Source: Larus michahellis
Lineage: Eukaryota > Chordata > Aves > Charadriiformes > Laridae
Assembly (NCBI RefSeq): GCF_964199755.1
Contig: NC_133897.1
Location: 73,260,080-73,324,079 of the forward strand
Length of the DNA: 64,000 nucleotides
Direction of reading: 5' to 3'
Shown: positions 35,801 to 48,400 of the stretch, piece by piece
How the letters are laid out: each line of letters begins with the position of its first letter
Position numbering within the stretch: the first letter of the stretch is position 1
Notes under the pieces: generated by a model
The model's database searches: none
The model's input: only the letters and a program-made list of their open reading frames with translations
Told to the model about the DNA's origin: nothing
Program-made: the position numbers and the translations under genes

Positions 35801-38800
35801 CTATATTACAAGATACTTTGGATTCAGTACAAGTAATGCTGATCTATAACCGGTGGCCACATTCTTAGATATATTCTTAGATGTTTGTACATTCTTCTTT
35901 GTCTGAAAGTTTTAACCAATATTTACGCTTTTTGAAGATTTTCACTAAGGATCTATAATTCCACAGTATTCCACTAGCCATTTGACTGCTGAGGGCTTCA
36001 GCCAACATAAACCAAAAGAAGACCTTTTTATTTAACTGTGGTACGTTGCACCTTGTCTGCCTTACAGAAATCCCACAGCTCTGTGGTACACAGCTGGCAG
36101 TCCACAAAGACTCTGGCCTGCCTTGGTGTTTGAAGATTCCCAATGTAAAGCATCCCTGATTTTAGAGAACTCAAAGTGTGCGTGAAGAGGGAGAAGCTTT
36201 CTTAAGGTATCTGTTTTGGGTTCCAGACCTTTTCCCAGTTGGAGAAAAGGTTATCGTGTTGGAGGGGAAAAAGCATATTGTAAGAAAACAGCCTCATGAT
36301 TCTTAAGGTAACTCGGAGGGAGAGGGGAGCGCTGATCTATAAAGCTTTTAAGCATTTGGGAATGCGCACGGTGAACTTCAGCTTTCTTTAAAGACCAAAA
36401 AAATAGAGAAGGAGAAAGGATATTTCCACCTCTTCCCCTGACAAAAACAATCTTTGTAATGTCAACCAACAGCTAATGCTGAGCTTATCACTCGCTCCAC
36501 TCTGCCCTGCTCTCCCATCTCAGTTCCCTGTTCTGGCTTCTGAAACTCACACCCTTTGGAGCTGATTGAATAATGGACTTTTCACTTTGGGCTCTACATT
36601 GAATAAATGAAAAAAAAATCCTGTGGGTTAGATATGGAGTTATTCAATCTCGCTCCAAGACCCTACATTTTAAACCTCATCGTAAAAATGTAAGAGGGTC
36701 ACTTTTAAAATGAAAAATTAAACCAATTACACTTGTTCTGAGGCCTCACCTTTCCTTGTTTTTTTGCCTCTGGACTATTTATCAAAATCTACCCTAGTTT
36801 GCCAATTTCATGGCAAATGGCTGCAGTTTTCCAGAAACTGCAGATGTCCCTCACCAGATTACTAAGAAAATAACAGTAGAGTATAAAACAATTACTTGAG
36901 AGCTATTTGAAGAATTATTCATGTCAGCAGGTAGGCATAAACCTTTATACAAACACCTATATCATCAGAAAGCTGTCGGTACCCCCAAATTCTTCTCTAA
37001 ATTTTTTTCCCCACTCTCCCTTTTCTAACGCACTTCCTCAGTTTGTCCAATGATTTACCTCAATTTGTCCAATGAATTCATCAGTCTGACATTCTGCCTA
37101 CCAAATGGTCCAAAGAGGCAGGAACACCTTACAGCTTGCTTAGAAGGACTCACAAAAAAAAAAAAAAGTTTCGTTTACCCACGTAAAACTCTTAGTTAGC
37201 TGAATTCAAGCATCAGCAGGCTAATGGTTGTTGTCTGGCTGCAAAAGAAATTTATTTTACATTTTAAGACCCAATGTAGCATCATGCTAAGTCTCTCTCG
37301 ATAGCCCCATTAGCATCTCTCTCGAGATGCATCCGTGACTTTGGCTGCAAGGAAGAACCATTCCCAGCCCTCACAACAGTAATTATTGCTTCATTCACCT
37401 TGTTCCCTTTCTTGCCCTGACAGCTTCAGTCATTGGTAACAAGAACTGATGCTCAGGCAGCGTATAGTGGTCAAATAGCTCATTCTCACCTCCCCTAGCA
37501 GAGGTACCATAGGCAGTCACTGAGGAGCACAGACTACTGGCAACAGGAGATTGCCTCCTTTATCTGTGCCTGAAGTTGGCCCTGATTCAAGGTGTGATGG
37601 CAGTACACGTTAACATGTGACAGCAGACATATTTTCAAAGTGTATGCAAGATGTCTGCGTTAAAACCTGGGCCAGGGAAAGTTTGAAAATATGCAGAGGA
37701 ATGCTAACATCACACCTTAAATCCTACTCCAGAGAAATGCAAAAAGGCACTACTAACCTGAGCCAAAAGCACTTGGTGTTGGAAGAAAATCCCATGCAAG
37801 AGTGGCTAAATTCACAGAAAAACACCTCAAGTTATGCAAATCTGAATGACAGTGTTGATCAAGAATGAGAACATCATTGTCACGTAATGGGGAAAGCCAA
37901 CTTGCAGACGGCAATATCTGCTGGCAATGTTGTTGAGAATAATTACTCTGAAGTTCAGTTGAGTAATGATCACTGAGACCATTTAAAAGAAGAGCGGAGT
38001 ATAGGATGTTAGCAGAGAAAAGTTTTAAGTTTGTTACTTTGTTAATAATGATTTGTATAATACCTTATTAATAATCATTTGTACTTGTGCAGAGGCTTTC
38101 ATTACAAAGCCACTCTACAGAGAGACCTAACTGATGCTACGAAGAGAACTTCACTAATTTTGAGGACTTGCACAATGAACATTACACCACTTTCACATGC
38201 TTTTCCACTGGCTACTCAGGAGACAAATCCTATTTCCATGATACACTCTCTCTGCAGAATTGCACACCCAGATGTAAACAGGACTATGCCAAAACAGTGA
38301 CTACACACACCATGCTCTGTGTTTGCTTAACATACACATATTATGGGAGCGTGCTCCTATTTCAAAGGATAATTGCTCTGAATTATGAAAAGGTACCTTA
38401 ACTAAAGATTTTATATATGGAGATCAAGGTTAACGTTTCATGAACTTGAAAGCCATGCACTTATTTAGCAGTGTGTTATTTCACTTAACAGAATAATGAA
38501 GAGCAGAAGCTAAACCAGCCTACCTGGACATTTTAGCATCCTATGTAGCAAAGTGATGCTGTGGCAAGGAGAATACCTCCAGCGCATCACCAGGCTCTGA
38601 AACAAACTGTGCTATTATGTGAAAGTTCCCATGAAGCCCCAGTGACTGTTAAATTATTGAATGGGGATTGCTTGAAAATGTAGCATTTCCAATAATGCCT
38701 TTGCAAAAGACTGAAATTTTGTTCACTACTAGGATGTCTCAAGCAATAAGAAAAGTTTGGACTCAGTGCAGCCATAAAGAAGAAGAAGAACATCCTAAAA

Positions 38801-38949
38801 TAAGAACCTATGGATTCATCTTATGGTAGCGTGAAATGCAACTCCTTTCCCCATGTTTTCACTATGGTCTTCTACTCAATGGAGTCAGAATGATTTGGCT
38901 TCTTGCTGTGAGCTCTGTTATGTTACTGTCAGGAGACAACACTCCTTTT
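32852..38949. other. Intergenic, no gene recognised
   Basis: AT-rich sequence. Apart from the twin hairpins at 33402-33452 (listed separately) it holds A runs at 33697-33709 and 37146-37160, and no exon or repeat family I can support. Confidence 0.5.
33402..33452. repeat. Two abutting perfect inverted repeats
   Basis: First hairpin 33402-33429: ATCAGGAGAAA, a 6-base loop, then TTTCTCCTGAT (11-bp perfect arms). Second hairpin 33430-33452: CACAGAGATC, a 3-base loop ATG, then GATCTCTGTG (10-bp perfect arms). The two touch with no spacer. Function unknown; both are far too short for a microRNA precursor. Confidence 0.85.
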
Positions 38950-38969
38950 CTGCCAGAAGGCTGGGATGT
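38950..38969 (+). repeat. Direct repeat, left copy, flanking TTCCC array
   Basis: CTGCCAGAAGGCTGGGATGT, matched 19 of 20 by the copy at 39461-39480 on the other side of the pentanucleotide array. It may be a target-site duplication or the trace of a local duplication. Confidence 0.7.
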
Positions 38970-38996
38970 GTGCAAAGCAGGAGGATTTGAACTTTG

Positions 38997-39409
38997 CCCC
39001 TTCCCTTCCCTTCCCTTCCCTTCCCTTCCCTTCCCTTCCCTTCCCTTCCCTTCCCTTCCCTTCCCTTCCCTTCCCTTCCCTTCCCTTCCCTTCCCTTCCC
39101 TTCCCTTCCCTTCCCTTCCCTTCCCTTCCCTTCCCTTTTCCCTTCCCTTCCTTTTTCCCTTCCCTTCCCTTCCCTTCCCTTCCCTTCCCTTCCCTTCCCT
39201 TCCCTTCCCTTCCCTTCCTTTTTCCCTTCCCTTCCCTTCCTTTTTCCCTTCCCTTCCCTTCCCTTCCCTTCCCTTCCCTTCCCTTCCTTTTTCCCTTCCC
39301 TTCCCTTCCCTTCCCTTCCCTTCCCTTCCCTTCCCTTCCTTTTTCCCTTCCCTTCCCTTCCTTTCCCTCTCCCTCCCTTCCCTTCTCTTTCCCTCTCCTT
39401 TCCTGTTAT
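38997..39409 (+). repeat. (TTCCC)n pentanucleotide microsatellite
   Basis: About 410 bases of homopyrimidine on the + strand. A near-perfect TTCCC block covers 38997-39134. After that the array is broken by a recurring TTCCTTTTTCCC interruption (near 39148, 39216, 39237, 39285 and 39336) and degenerates to mixed C/T by 39409. Polypurine-polypyrimidine mirror symmetry of this kind can form triplex (H-) DNA and is unstable in length. The 150-210-codon open frames through it on both strands (Phe/Pro/Ser/Leu repeats or Arg/Glu/Gly/Lys repeats) are artefacts of the repeat. Confidence 0.98.
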
Positions 39410-39460
39410 TAACTGTGCTTTGCTTTGGGACAGCAAAACAGCTGTTTTATTACTGTGATC

Positions 39461-39480
39461 CTGCCAGAAGGCTGTGATGT
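39461..39480 (+). repeat. Direct repeat, right copy, flanking TTCCC array
   Basis: CTGCCAGAAGGCTGTGATGT, one mismatch from the copy at 38950-38969; the starts are 511 bases apart. Confidence 0.7.
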
Positions 39481-42400
39481 TGGAGAACTGGGACTGAAAG
39501 TCTGTCAATGTATACCTAGCAACTTATACACTCTGCATTTCATATTAGCCAGTTTAATATGATTATGGGAGTTTGTTTTCTCACCAGTAGAGTACATCTT
39601 TTATTTAAGAAGAGGAGCGTAGGTATTGCTGTTCTGCCTAGATGCCTCTTGGGAACTTTCTTAACATCTAAAGCCTTTTTCTGGCAAACAGTTTGTTCTC
39701 TAACAACAACAGGCTGGGAGCTGTGATAGATCCCATTTAGTCTTTTGAGAAACAACTAAATTCTGTGAGTTAACTTGTCTTCTTTTACCATCTAAGGAAT
39801 ATTGGCAGGCTGCAACCATTTTCCTCTGTTAGCCCTTGAAATGATTCTTCATGCTTTTGTCACATAATTAAAATTAGATTATTGCAACTCCCTGCTGGCT
39901 GGCCTTAGAGCTTTGTAAACACTCCAGCTGGCCCATAGGTTCATAGTGAAAGGGATGCTCTAAGCATATTCTTTCTTTGTCCTCTCTTCTCTCATCTGTG
40001 TTGAAATCACTGCACTTGCTAACTGCCAGCAGAATGTATTTGGTTATTGCTTTCTAAGGGCAGTGAACATAATGTTAGAGACATAATGTGCCAAAGCCTC
40101 TCTCAAGCTTTGCTTGAAAGAGTCTGGATGCAAGAGCTTTCCATCTATTTTCTCTTTGTTGGTGAGGTCTCTTTTTGCTGAAAAGGAGAAGGGAAAGAAG
40201 GGGGAGGGAATGGAGGAGCACAGGCTCTCCTAATACAGCATTCAAATGGAAAATGCATACAGCTACATGATTTCAAAACCAGGACTGACTTTTCATTGAC
40301 CAGAATGTAAATGCCATGGACATGATGCAGTTGCTTCTTCTCCTATGACAAAATGACTCCCTTCCACCCCAAAAGATGACAGCCATTTTGAAATAGCAGC
40401 ATCTCCCACTACAGCTAGGCTTTCTGAGTTCAGTAGGCTGCTTTCCTGGCTGGCTTCTTTTTATGTCACATTTGCTTATGGACCATTACTCCCACATTCA
40501 CATCCAGCCAGTTCCGTCTTATAAATCTTGTATGCAGCATTGCGACTGTGTGAGATTTGCTTGATGAGCTTGTAGGGATTATTGTATTAAAGTTCTCAAG
40601 GGCCTGAATGACTAATTGTTAATGAGCGAGAACAATGCAGGGATAATGGCACTTTAAAAGTAAGTAATACTAATGGCATAGCTTGTGTTGGGATGTGATT
40701 GCTCATCTCACTGTCACATGTACAGATCATCTCTTAGTGTCCTCTGGTTTTATGGGCCTATAACCTCTCAGCTAGTCAGTAAGCACTTAGTTTGCTGAAG
40801 GAGAATTATAATGGTGAAGAAGCGCAAACAGGCAGTAAAGCTGGCTGTATTCAATTCTCCGTAACTATCAGAGCCTCATCACCTTCACTGAGCCAAGAGT
40901 ACATTTGTTGGGGTCAAGTTTTTATGTAGTCTTGGCCAGCCAGTGTTATGAAACGGTGACTATGGATGCAGAACCACAGTAGTAATACTGTAGAATAGGA
41001 ATGTTCCCTTATTTGTGCTTCACCTTATCACTCATATTAGTGATTTATGTTCCAGCGTAGTCACCTCTTTGCCCAGTCACTTTTTCTGTGCTTTTTCCTA
41101 CCTACTCCTTTGGGCACCGATATTTAGTCGTACAGTACTGTTACTAGCCAGGGGCTTGATTGTAAATCCCTTGGACAGATTTCCAGAATGGCTACTCCCC
41201 CATCCAGCTGAAAGCAGGAGCACTGCAGGTCTTTGGCAGCTCTGCAAATCAAGGCTGCAGCTCCTAGAAGAAGTCTGAAAACACAGTTGATTCTCACACT
41301 CAGCTTCCTGCCACGGTGCAGTTTGTGACTGCTGGCAGCCACAACATAACATAAGCTCCGTTTCTGTTTTTTTTCCCTGTCCCATCGGGGCTTTTGCTAA
41401 CATAAATATGTTACCATGTGCGAGCAAGTGCACAACGCCACGGCTAATGCAGAGAACATCATCTCCTATGACGGAGATGATATTTGCTGTGCTCTGCTGC
41501 CTTCCCAGTGCAAACAACTCCGCTGGGGACCTCACCACGGCGGTGCTGGCATGCCACTGCCTTTGAACAGGGATAGTGCCAGCCTCCCAGACAGCTGTAA
41601 GCATGCGAAGCCAAGACACCATGTATCAGGGCCTGTGCATGTGTCAAGGACAGGTTTCCCAGCCTGAAATGTCAAAGCAACTGTTTTTCCCTCAGGAGGT
41701 GCATTTGTCTCTATGGTGAAGAAAACGTATTATCACAAGTGTTGCCTTTGAGCTCAGAGCTGGATAGAGACCAAACAGACACTGAATCCAGCGAAATTTC
41801 AGCATCTCCCTCTTCAGAAACGTTCACATCCTCTGACAATTCTTTTCTTCCAAGAACCAGTCTGCTTCTAAAAGGAGAGAGCTGAACACTGACCAACACG
41901 GTCCTTGCTTCCAGACTTCACATGACAAACTGCTTGGAAAGCAGCACCCAAAGTCTGTTCTACCAAGGACTATTCTCAAACCTCGTGTCCTTGTTAGCCA
42001 TTTTCAAATGCTTTCTGGTCGCGACCCCATTGCAAATTGCAACTCCACTTCTAGTGAGCCCTTGACCCCAAATATTGGCACACATAAATGGCCTCTAACT
42101 GGGCTCTCTACTTTGCTCCTAACGTTACAGACCCCACACAGAGACACAACCCCTTTTAGGGGGTCCGTAGGTCCGTTTTAGACCTACAGACGTAAAGCAC
42201 GTCAGCTTGCTCCAGCCAGCTGCTGCAGGCTTGCAGGGGGCTGTGCAGTGATGCTGCTGCCGCCGACTTCCGAAGGCATGAAGGGGGCCAACTGCTTTCA
42301 GCATGCCGGCAAGCCAGCGAGGAGCCCTGCTCCTGACCACGCACCAGCTTCGTTCTGGGTCCCAGCGGCTGACTCTGATTGAGTTAGTTACTGCTGCGAG

Positions 42401-45400
42401 CCAAAGGATCCAGGACCCGTAGGGTATTTAACACTTAAAGCATCTTGTGATGCTGCAGAAATGCAGGCTTGTGGAATAAAACAGACGGACAAGCAGAAGG
42501 AGGTGGATACTTTATCACTTGTCTAAAACGGGCAAGAGGAAAATCTCTAGTTGTCTTTCACAATTAATTTCATACTAGTTCTCTTGTGTTGCTGTGATCA
42601 TGTTTTTCTCTTTTAAAGTAACAGGAGGGAGGGTGGTATGGGGGTTTTGTTTCTTTTTTTTTTTTTTAAATTAGGACATCTGGGCAGTGACCCAACCAAA
42701 GCCTGATCTCCCTAATAGAAATCTGTCTGACCATAACTTGCATATTCCAATTTTCATTCACAGGCAAAGACTATCTATTGTCCAAGTATTTTTACTCTGC
42801 CATAATCAAAATACAAATTCTAGCTTAACTTAAAATAGACATGTCAGAAACACTTGACATGACCTGCATGCCTGTCAACAAGTGATAATCAAATTTCCTT
42901 GCCATACCAAAGTTGGGCAGGAGACATTTCTTTTTAAAAAAAAACCCAAACAACCTATCTGGTGTCCATATCGTATTGACTTTCTGAGACACAATGGGAG
43001 TTTTGCTTTTATGCAAAGGAGCTAAAAAGGAGTACGAGCAGTTAAAGGGATGTCTGCTGAAGCTGGGACAAGGGTAGGAGGCACACTTCTCTTTGAAACA
43101 GCCAACATGTGGTGTTGCTGAAACTTAAAGAGCAGAGGGGGGGATTGTTTCTCCGCTTTTTCTGTTTATTTATTATGTAAATTCAGTTTCCCTTATATAA
43201 ATATTTAGCTTCTCCCTTTCTCTCTGAAAATCAAATAGCAGCAGGGGTAGAAAAGCAGGGAATGCAATTGTAAAATTGGCATTACAGAGGATTTGTGTAG
43301 GTTTGAGAGCAGAAACAAATTGTAATGCATTTGTTATGAAGGTAAAACCCAAACTGACACTGTCCCTTACAAAATTACTGGGAAAGAAACAACACGGTGC
43401 CAAAAGGAAACTTCAGACAGAGGAGTTTCTTTTAAAAGAATACAGTGATAAAGTAGCAATGTTCTGCAAAAGAAGGAGATAAGTTAAAGGCGTAAGGAAA
43501 GAGAAGTTATTCCAGTCATTTTCCGCATAGGCTGCCTCTGGAAGCGTTTGCCAGAAACAAAGAGCATGTCCCAGCAATATAAACAAATAGGCCTGCGCAG
43601 TACACGGTTAAAATTATCAATGTCTCACTAACTTGTGATCCAGATTAAGCAGGGCATTAAAAAAATCCAAAAGAGCACAGCATCTTCTATTCCTGAAGAG
43701 ACCGAAAGGGTACACTGACATAACAGTTTCCAACAGCTGTCATAACAGCGTGCACGGGGTCATGCTGGAGCTGATGGACAACAGCCCCTTGCACACAGAG
43801 CGCTGGAGCCATGCTCCGTGGAGCTGCGTGTTGCCAGGTTCAGCTCTGGTTACTGCGTACAGCATCTCACAGCTTAATCCTTCTGGGATAGTCTGGGTAC
43901 TCCTGTGAGGGGTTCTCCAGCATGTCCTTTTCTGGCTTTGCCGAGGCAGAGGAATGCCTGTCCCTGCCTCCTTCACTTGATTCAGCCTGTTTCGGTTTCT
44001 GACACAAAATGGCCCTCCTCACCCAGAGGTGTGGTGAGATGCATAGAAGAGGACTTTTCCTTTCCACACCAATTGCAGTGGTTTGGGGTGTAAAAGTTCC
44101 AAATCTCTGATAAATAAGGCACTGAGAACAAAAGCATCTGGTTGTTGTGACATCGCTGCTCTACGACATGAACTCAGTGGGTTAAAAACGGAGACACTTC
44201 TTATTTATTTGAACACCCTCCCACTAAGTTCAATGCAATCATACTGAGAAAAAAAAATAGTGAGGACTGCAGAACAGAAAAGCTCACAATTATCAAATAC
44301 TTATCCCAGAAAGGCTCCTGCTGTGGAGAGACTGTTCCCGCTGTTCCCATGAGACAGGAGAAGGACCAGGACACAGACAGCTTTGGCAGCCCTTCTTGCC
44401 CAGCCTTCACCCCAGCTCTGGGCTGACTGCTGTTCCTCTCTGAAAAGCCCCTCCAAGGAAGAGGGCTATTGCAAACCACCCAGAATCCTTCAGCAGGGTA
44501 AAATGGAAGGCAAGCTGCCCGCAAACATGCATGGTAAATTAAGGAAAGTAGTTACCAGGCCTCCTCAGCTGATAGATATTCCAAAATAAATGCTGCAGCA
44601 AGAGACCTCGAGCTCCCGTCCAGCAGCACAGCTTCAAGAGGGACGTTCTGCACCACAGACTTCCCTGACCAGGTGTTGCCATGGGACGCTTGCAGATATA
44701 ATCTCAGGATGTCCTGGCTGGTTCCTGTGGATTCACAGTGCAGGTGAAAGCCTGCATTCTGAAAATCAGTTCGCTGATTTTGTATGCAGTCTGAAGGATC
44801 TGGAGTCTGGGTCTCTGTAGGTCTAAGAAAATGGCAAAGACCATGTAATCTCTGGGTGGAGAACAGCACTTCAGGGAAGGTGAGGAGCATAAAAAAAACC
44901 CAACTTTTTGTGTAGAGATGCCACCTGGATTCTGACTCTTAGGCAAAACCAGATTTGCAATGCGAAAGGCAGATTTTAGAAAAGTCTGAGTGCAGAAGGC
45001 TAGGAAAGGTGTCAAATGTCTGATACAAAATATGGTCTGAAAATATGTGAGAGGAGTATGGATAAAGATGATGCTAGAAGTGTTAACCAGTTTTCTGATT
45101 ATTTGTCTTTGCCGATGGCAATTTGTGTCATTGTAATTTTTATGTTGCTTCTGGACTTCCCTTTCTCTTCCTCCAGTTTCAGCTGTCCCTTGCTATCCTG
45201 ATGCTGGACAACACGCTAATGCCCCCTGATGTGCCAAATGTGGAGAGAACCAGTTGCATATGCCATGCTTTACTGGAGGGGATAAAACCTCTGAAAAGCA
45301 GCGGGAATGGTAAATCTTTTAACCTTTTCCTCTTGCTTCTTTCTCTCCCAAACTGACTGTGTGATTGCATTTACAAGGCAGAATTAACACCTGGGACAAC

Positions 45401-48400
45401 ACAGAGTCAAAAGATGTGGAACTCGTATTCTAAGCAAACGATGGAGAGTAGCTGCAAGGCTTTTGGCACCTGACTATGATGAAGCTTTCAAGAGAATTTC
45501 CTACTGAAGGGACCTGAACTATTGGAGATTACACATACTGTATGCTCAACCTGCACACCTCCAGAACAATTCCCTTTTAGGCAAATGTGAAACGCACGTG
45601 TTTCAACCATTTCCCTAGCGCTAGTATGAACAAAAATAAGGAGAAAATGCCTGCAGAGGATGGCTCACAGAGGCTGGGGATTAGTGGAAGGAACGCGAAA
45701 CCATGAAAGGTGTATATGCCCATATTTTCTCTAATGCTCACAGCAACTGCCGAGTAAGCAACTGGCCACTCCTAGTATGACTAATGGTGTAACTACTTAA
45801 GGGCTTATTTCCACTGGAGTTTACGAAAGTTAGATCAAAACAAACCACAAAGTTTAAAATAGAAATGCTCACTATCTGCTGTCAACAGCAGCAGACTATT
45901 TCAGCGCATGTATGAATTTAAGCACACACACGATTCTGTTGACTGAGATGTAATGCTTAAAACGGCGTGCTCCCGTTAACTGCTTTGCTGAAGTGGGGTC
46001 TCCATCTGTCCATACAGAGCTGCACATCCCAAGTCTTTGCAACTTTACTTTGCAGCCATTAGTTTTGGCCCCACGGGAACCTATTTATAAATATCTGAAT
46101 TAATTAAATCAGATCTGTACAGCAGAAAAAGGAATCAACTAAATACGGTCACTATGGCAACAAATATTTCCTGGATGTAGTTTTGCGCCTAATCAGCAAT
46201 GGCCTCCCCATGTTCCTAACAATGGCAAAAGTTGTCGGGCTTTTCTTCTTTGTTTGTTTGTATTGAATGTGTTTCTACAGAGTAAGACGATAAATGTAAT
46301 GTCTAAGTATTTCAGACAAAGGTCCCTCTTCAGTAGTATTTTACACTAGTTTAAAAATTATTAAGAACTTGAAATGGGGATCCATTGTTTTCCCTTCTTC
46401 TTACCACACTTCTGCGTCCCCGGTACAGCAAGAACCTCTGCTACGCTGAGAAATTCCATGGGTTCCAACTCTGAATTCAGATATTAAAGCGACCCCTTCA
46501 CCACTAACATCAGCTGAAAGAAAGGCTAGAAAAATGAGGGCACAAAACAACCTGTTGTTTTCAACAGACAGACTTGACTGACCCCTGTGTCCACATTAAG
46601 CAAAAATAGAAAATTAAAGGTGCTGACACTTTGCCAGTCCCCATCTGCAAAATATGCTGCTGGCCGTGTCAATCACAAAAATGAGGCCCTACGTGCAGTA
46701 CATGGTGGAAACGTCCAAGTCATGTCTGTGCATAGCATCTGAACTCGCCAAACGTGGCCACAGCCTCCTTGGAGTTTTGCAAATGTCATGCTTTGTGGAT
46801 TGGGTCTTTGGTGGGTTGTAGGTATCTCAGAGGGTTTCATGAGCTTGTTTGCACTTTGGTGGAGCTCAAAGATACCGAAGGGTTTTCTGAGCTTGCTTTC
46901 TTTTCTCTTTTTCTCTTTCTTTTTTCTTAGACAGGTAAACCAACATTTTAAAAATGGTTTCAAACACCAATCTTGCCCATTGCCAAATGAGAGGGAGTTT
47001 CCAGGACAGGTCTATGTTTTCCATCTGTTTTTACTTCCCTGTTTGTTTTTTTTTTAAACAGTAGCTTCAAAGGTATGTGTTCACAGTGTCTTGTGTCCAG
47101 GTATTTCTTTCCCTTCCCTTAATGACTAGCAAATCCACTGGCAGTGTCAACCAAATGCAGCGGAGGAGGTCAGTTCTCAGAGACAGTTAAGTCTGTACAA
47201 GTTTCATGAAAACAGTTCTCTGGCAGAGAAAAGAGATCCTTCCCATGCCCTGACTGTTAGAAAAGTTTGTTCGCTGTCTTGTTAGCTGTGCAAGGGTCCA
47301 CGTTAGCGCTGGGGCGAGAGGCGAAAAAGCACACAGTCTTATGGTTGCCTCAGTCATGGGAGAAGCTTCAGTGAGAGCTGACACCTTTTTTAGATGCTGA
47401 TATCAATCAGGGCTCTGCATGAAATCAGCCTTGGTAACTCCCAGTGTGCCTGACCTTGCCAGTCTTACACAAACAATTAAATAGTAAATTTTGATCTTTA
47501 AGTGTCTCTTCACAGTTACCTGTGTCTATTCAGATGTGTGGTTTTAGACTGAGATCACACTCCAATGCAGATCTATTTATTTATTATAATTATTGTGATA
47601 TTTCGGAGAACAGAAGAGAAATCTGTTATGCAAGAGAGGCACTGGGTTTGTAAAGCTCAAGCCACACCCTCCACACAGCCACAACTGCGGAGAAGCCGTA
47701 CAAAGATGCCAGAGCAAAGGAAACGCGTGGTTAGCCTCTGATTTGCAGAATTTGGCGTGGTTTTGTTTTTTTTTTTTTTGCATCGATGCAAGAAATTCAC
47801 GCTAGCGAAAGAGCTGTGGCTGAAATAAGGTATTTAGAAAATCAGTAACAAAATGCTGCAGCTGGCACGGATACTCTCCCTCTAATCTTTAGCTTTCAAG
47901 CCCCTCCTGACACAAGTCACCTTCTGGGGACAGCAGAGAGAGCAAAGGAAACTAAGGACCTCTCACCCACATCGGCACCCACAGCAGGGGCACCAGCGCA
48001 TTAGCCCAGGCTGCTCCGGGAGCTTACAGCTGGACTTTTGGCATTATATTACCTTATTTATCAACACAGTTTTTAAAAAGCAAGTATTTCTAGTAGAATT
48101 GAATGTTACCAGACGTGTCCTGTGTTAAAGAATAAGCTCACTTTCCCCCAGAAGTACGTAGCTCATAAAAATCTCAAGTCCTTGCATTGGGAGGGTACCC
48201 CCACCCCCAGTGTGGCTGTTTGTTAGTGGGGTGACAACTGCAACCTAGAGTTATCTGGCATGTGTTTGCTAATGCACATGCTGCCTAAAAACGCATAATG
48301 AAAATGTAAATAAATGCAGAGGAGTCCTGGGGATAAGAAGAAGATATACGAAGAAACCACTTGATGAAAAACACATACATTGCTCCGTATTGTGTCACTG

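Noticed and set aside
38836..39508. Open frames of 150-213 codons on both strands across the TTCCC array
   Set aside because: They are direct translations of a pentanucleotide repeat (all three frames of one strand stay open), with no start context or flanking exons.
41458..41481. 9-bp inverted repeat as a regulatory hairpin
   Set aside because: Short, single and without context; expected by chance in a window this size.
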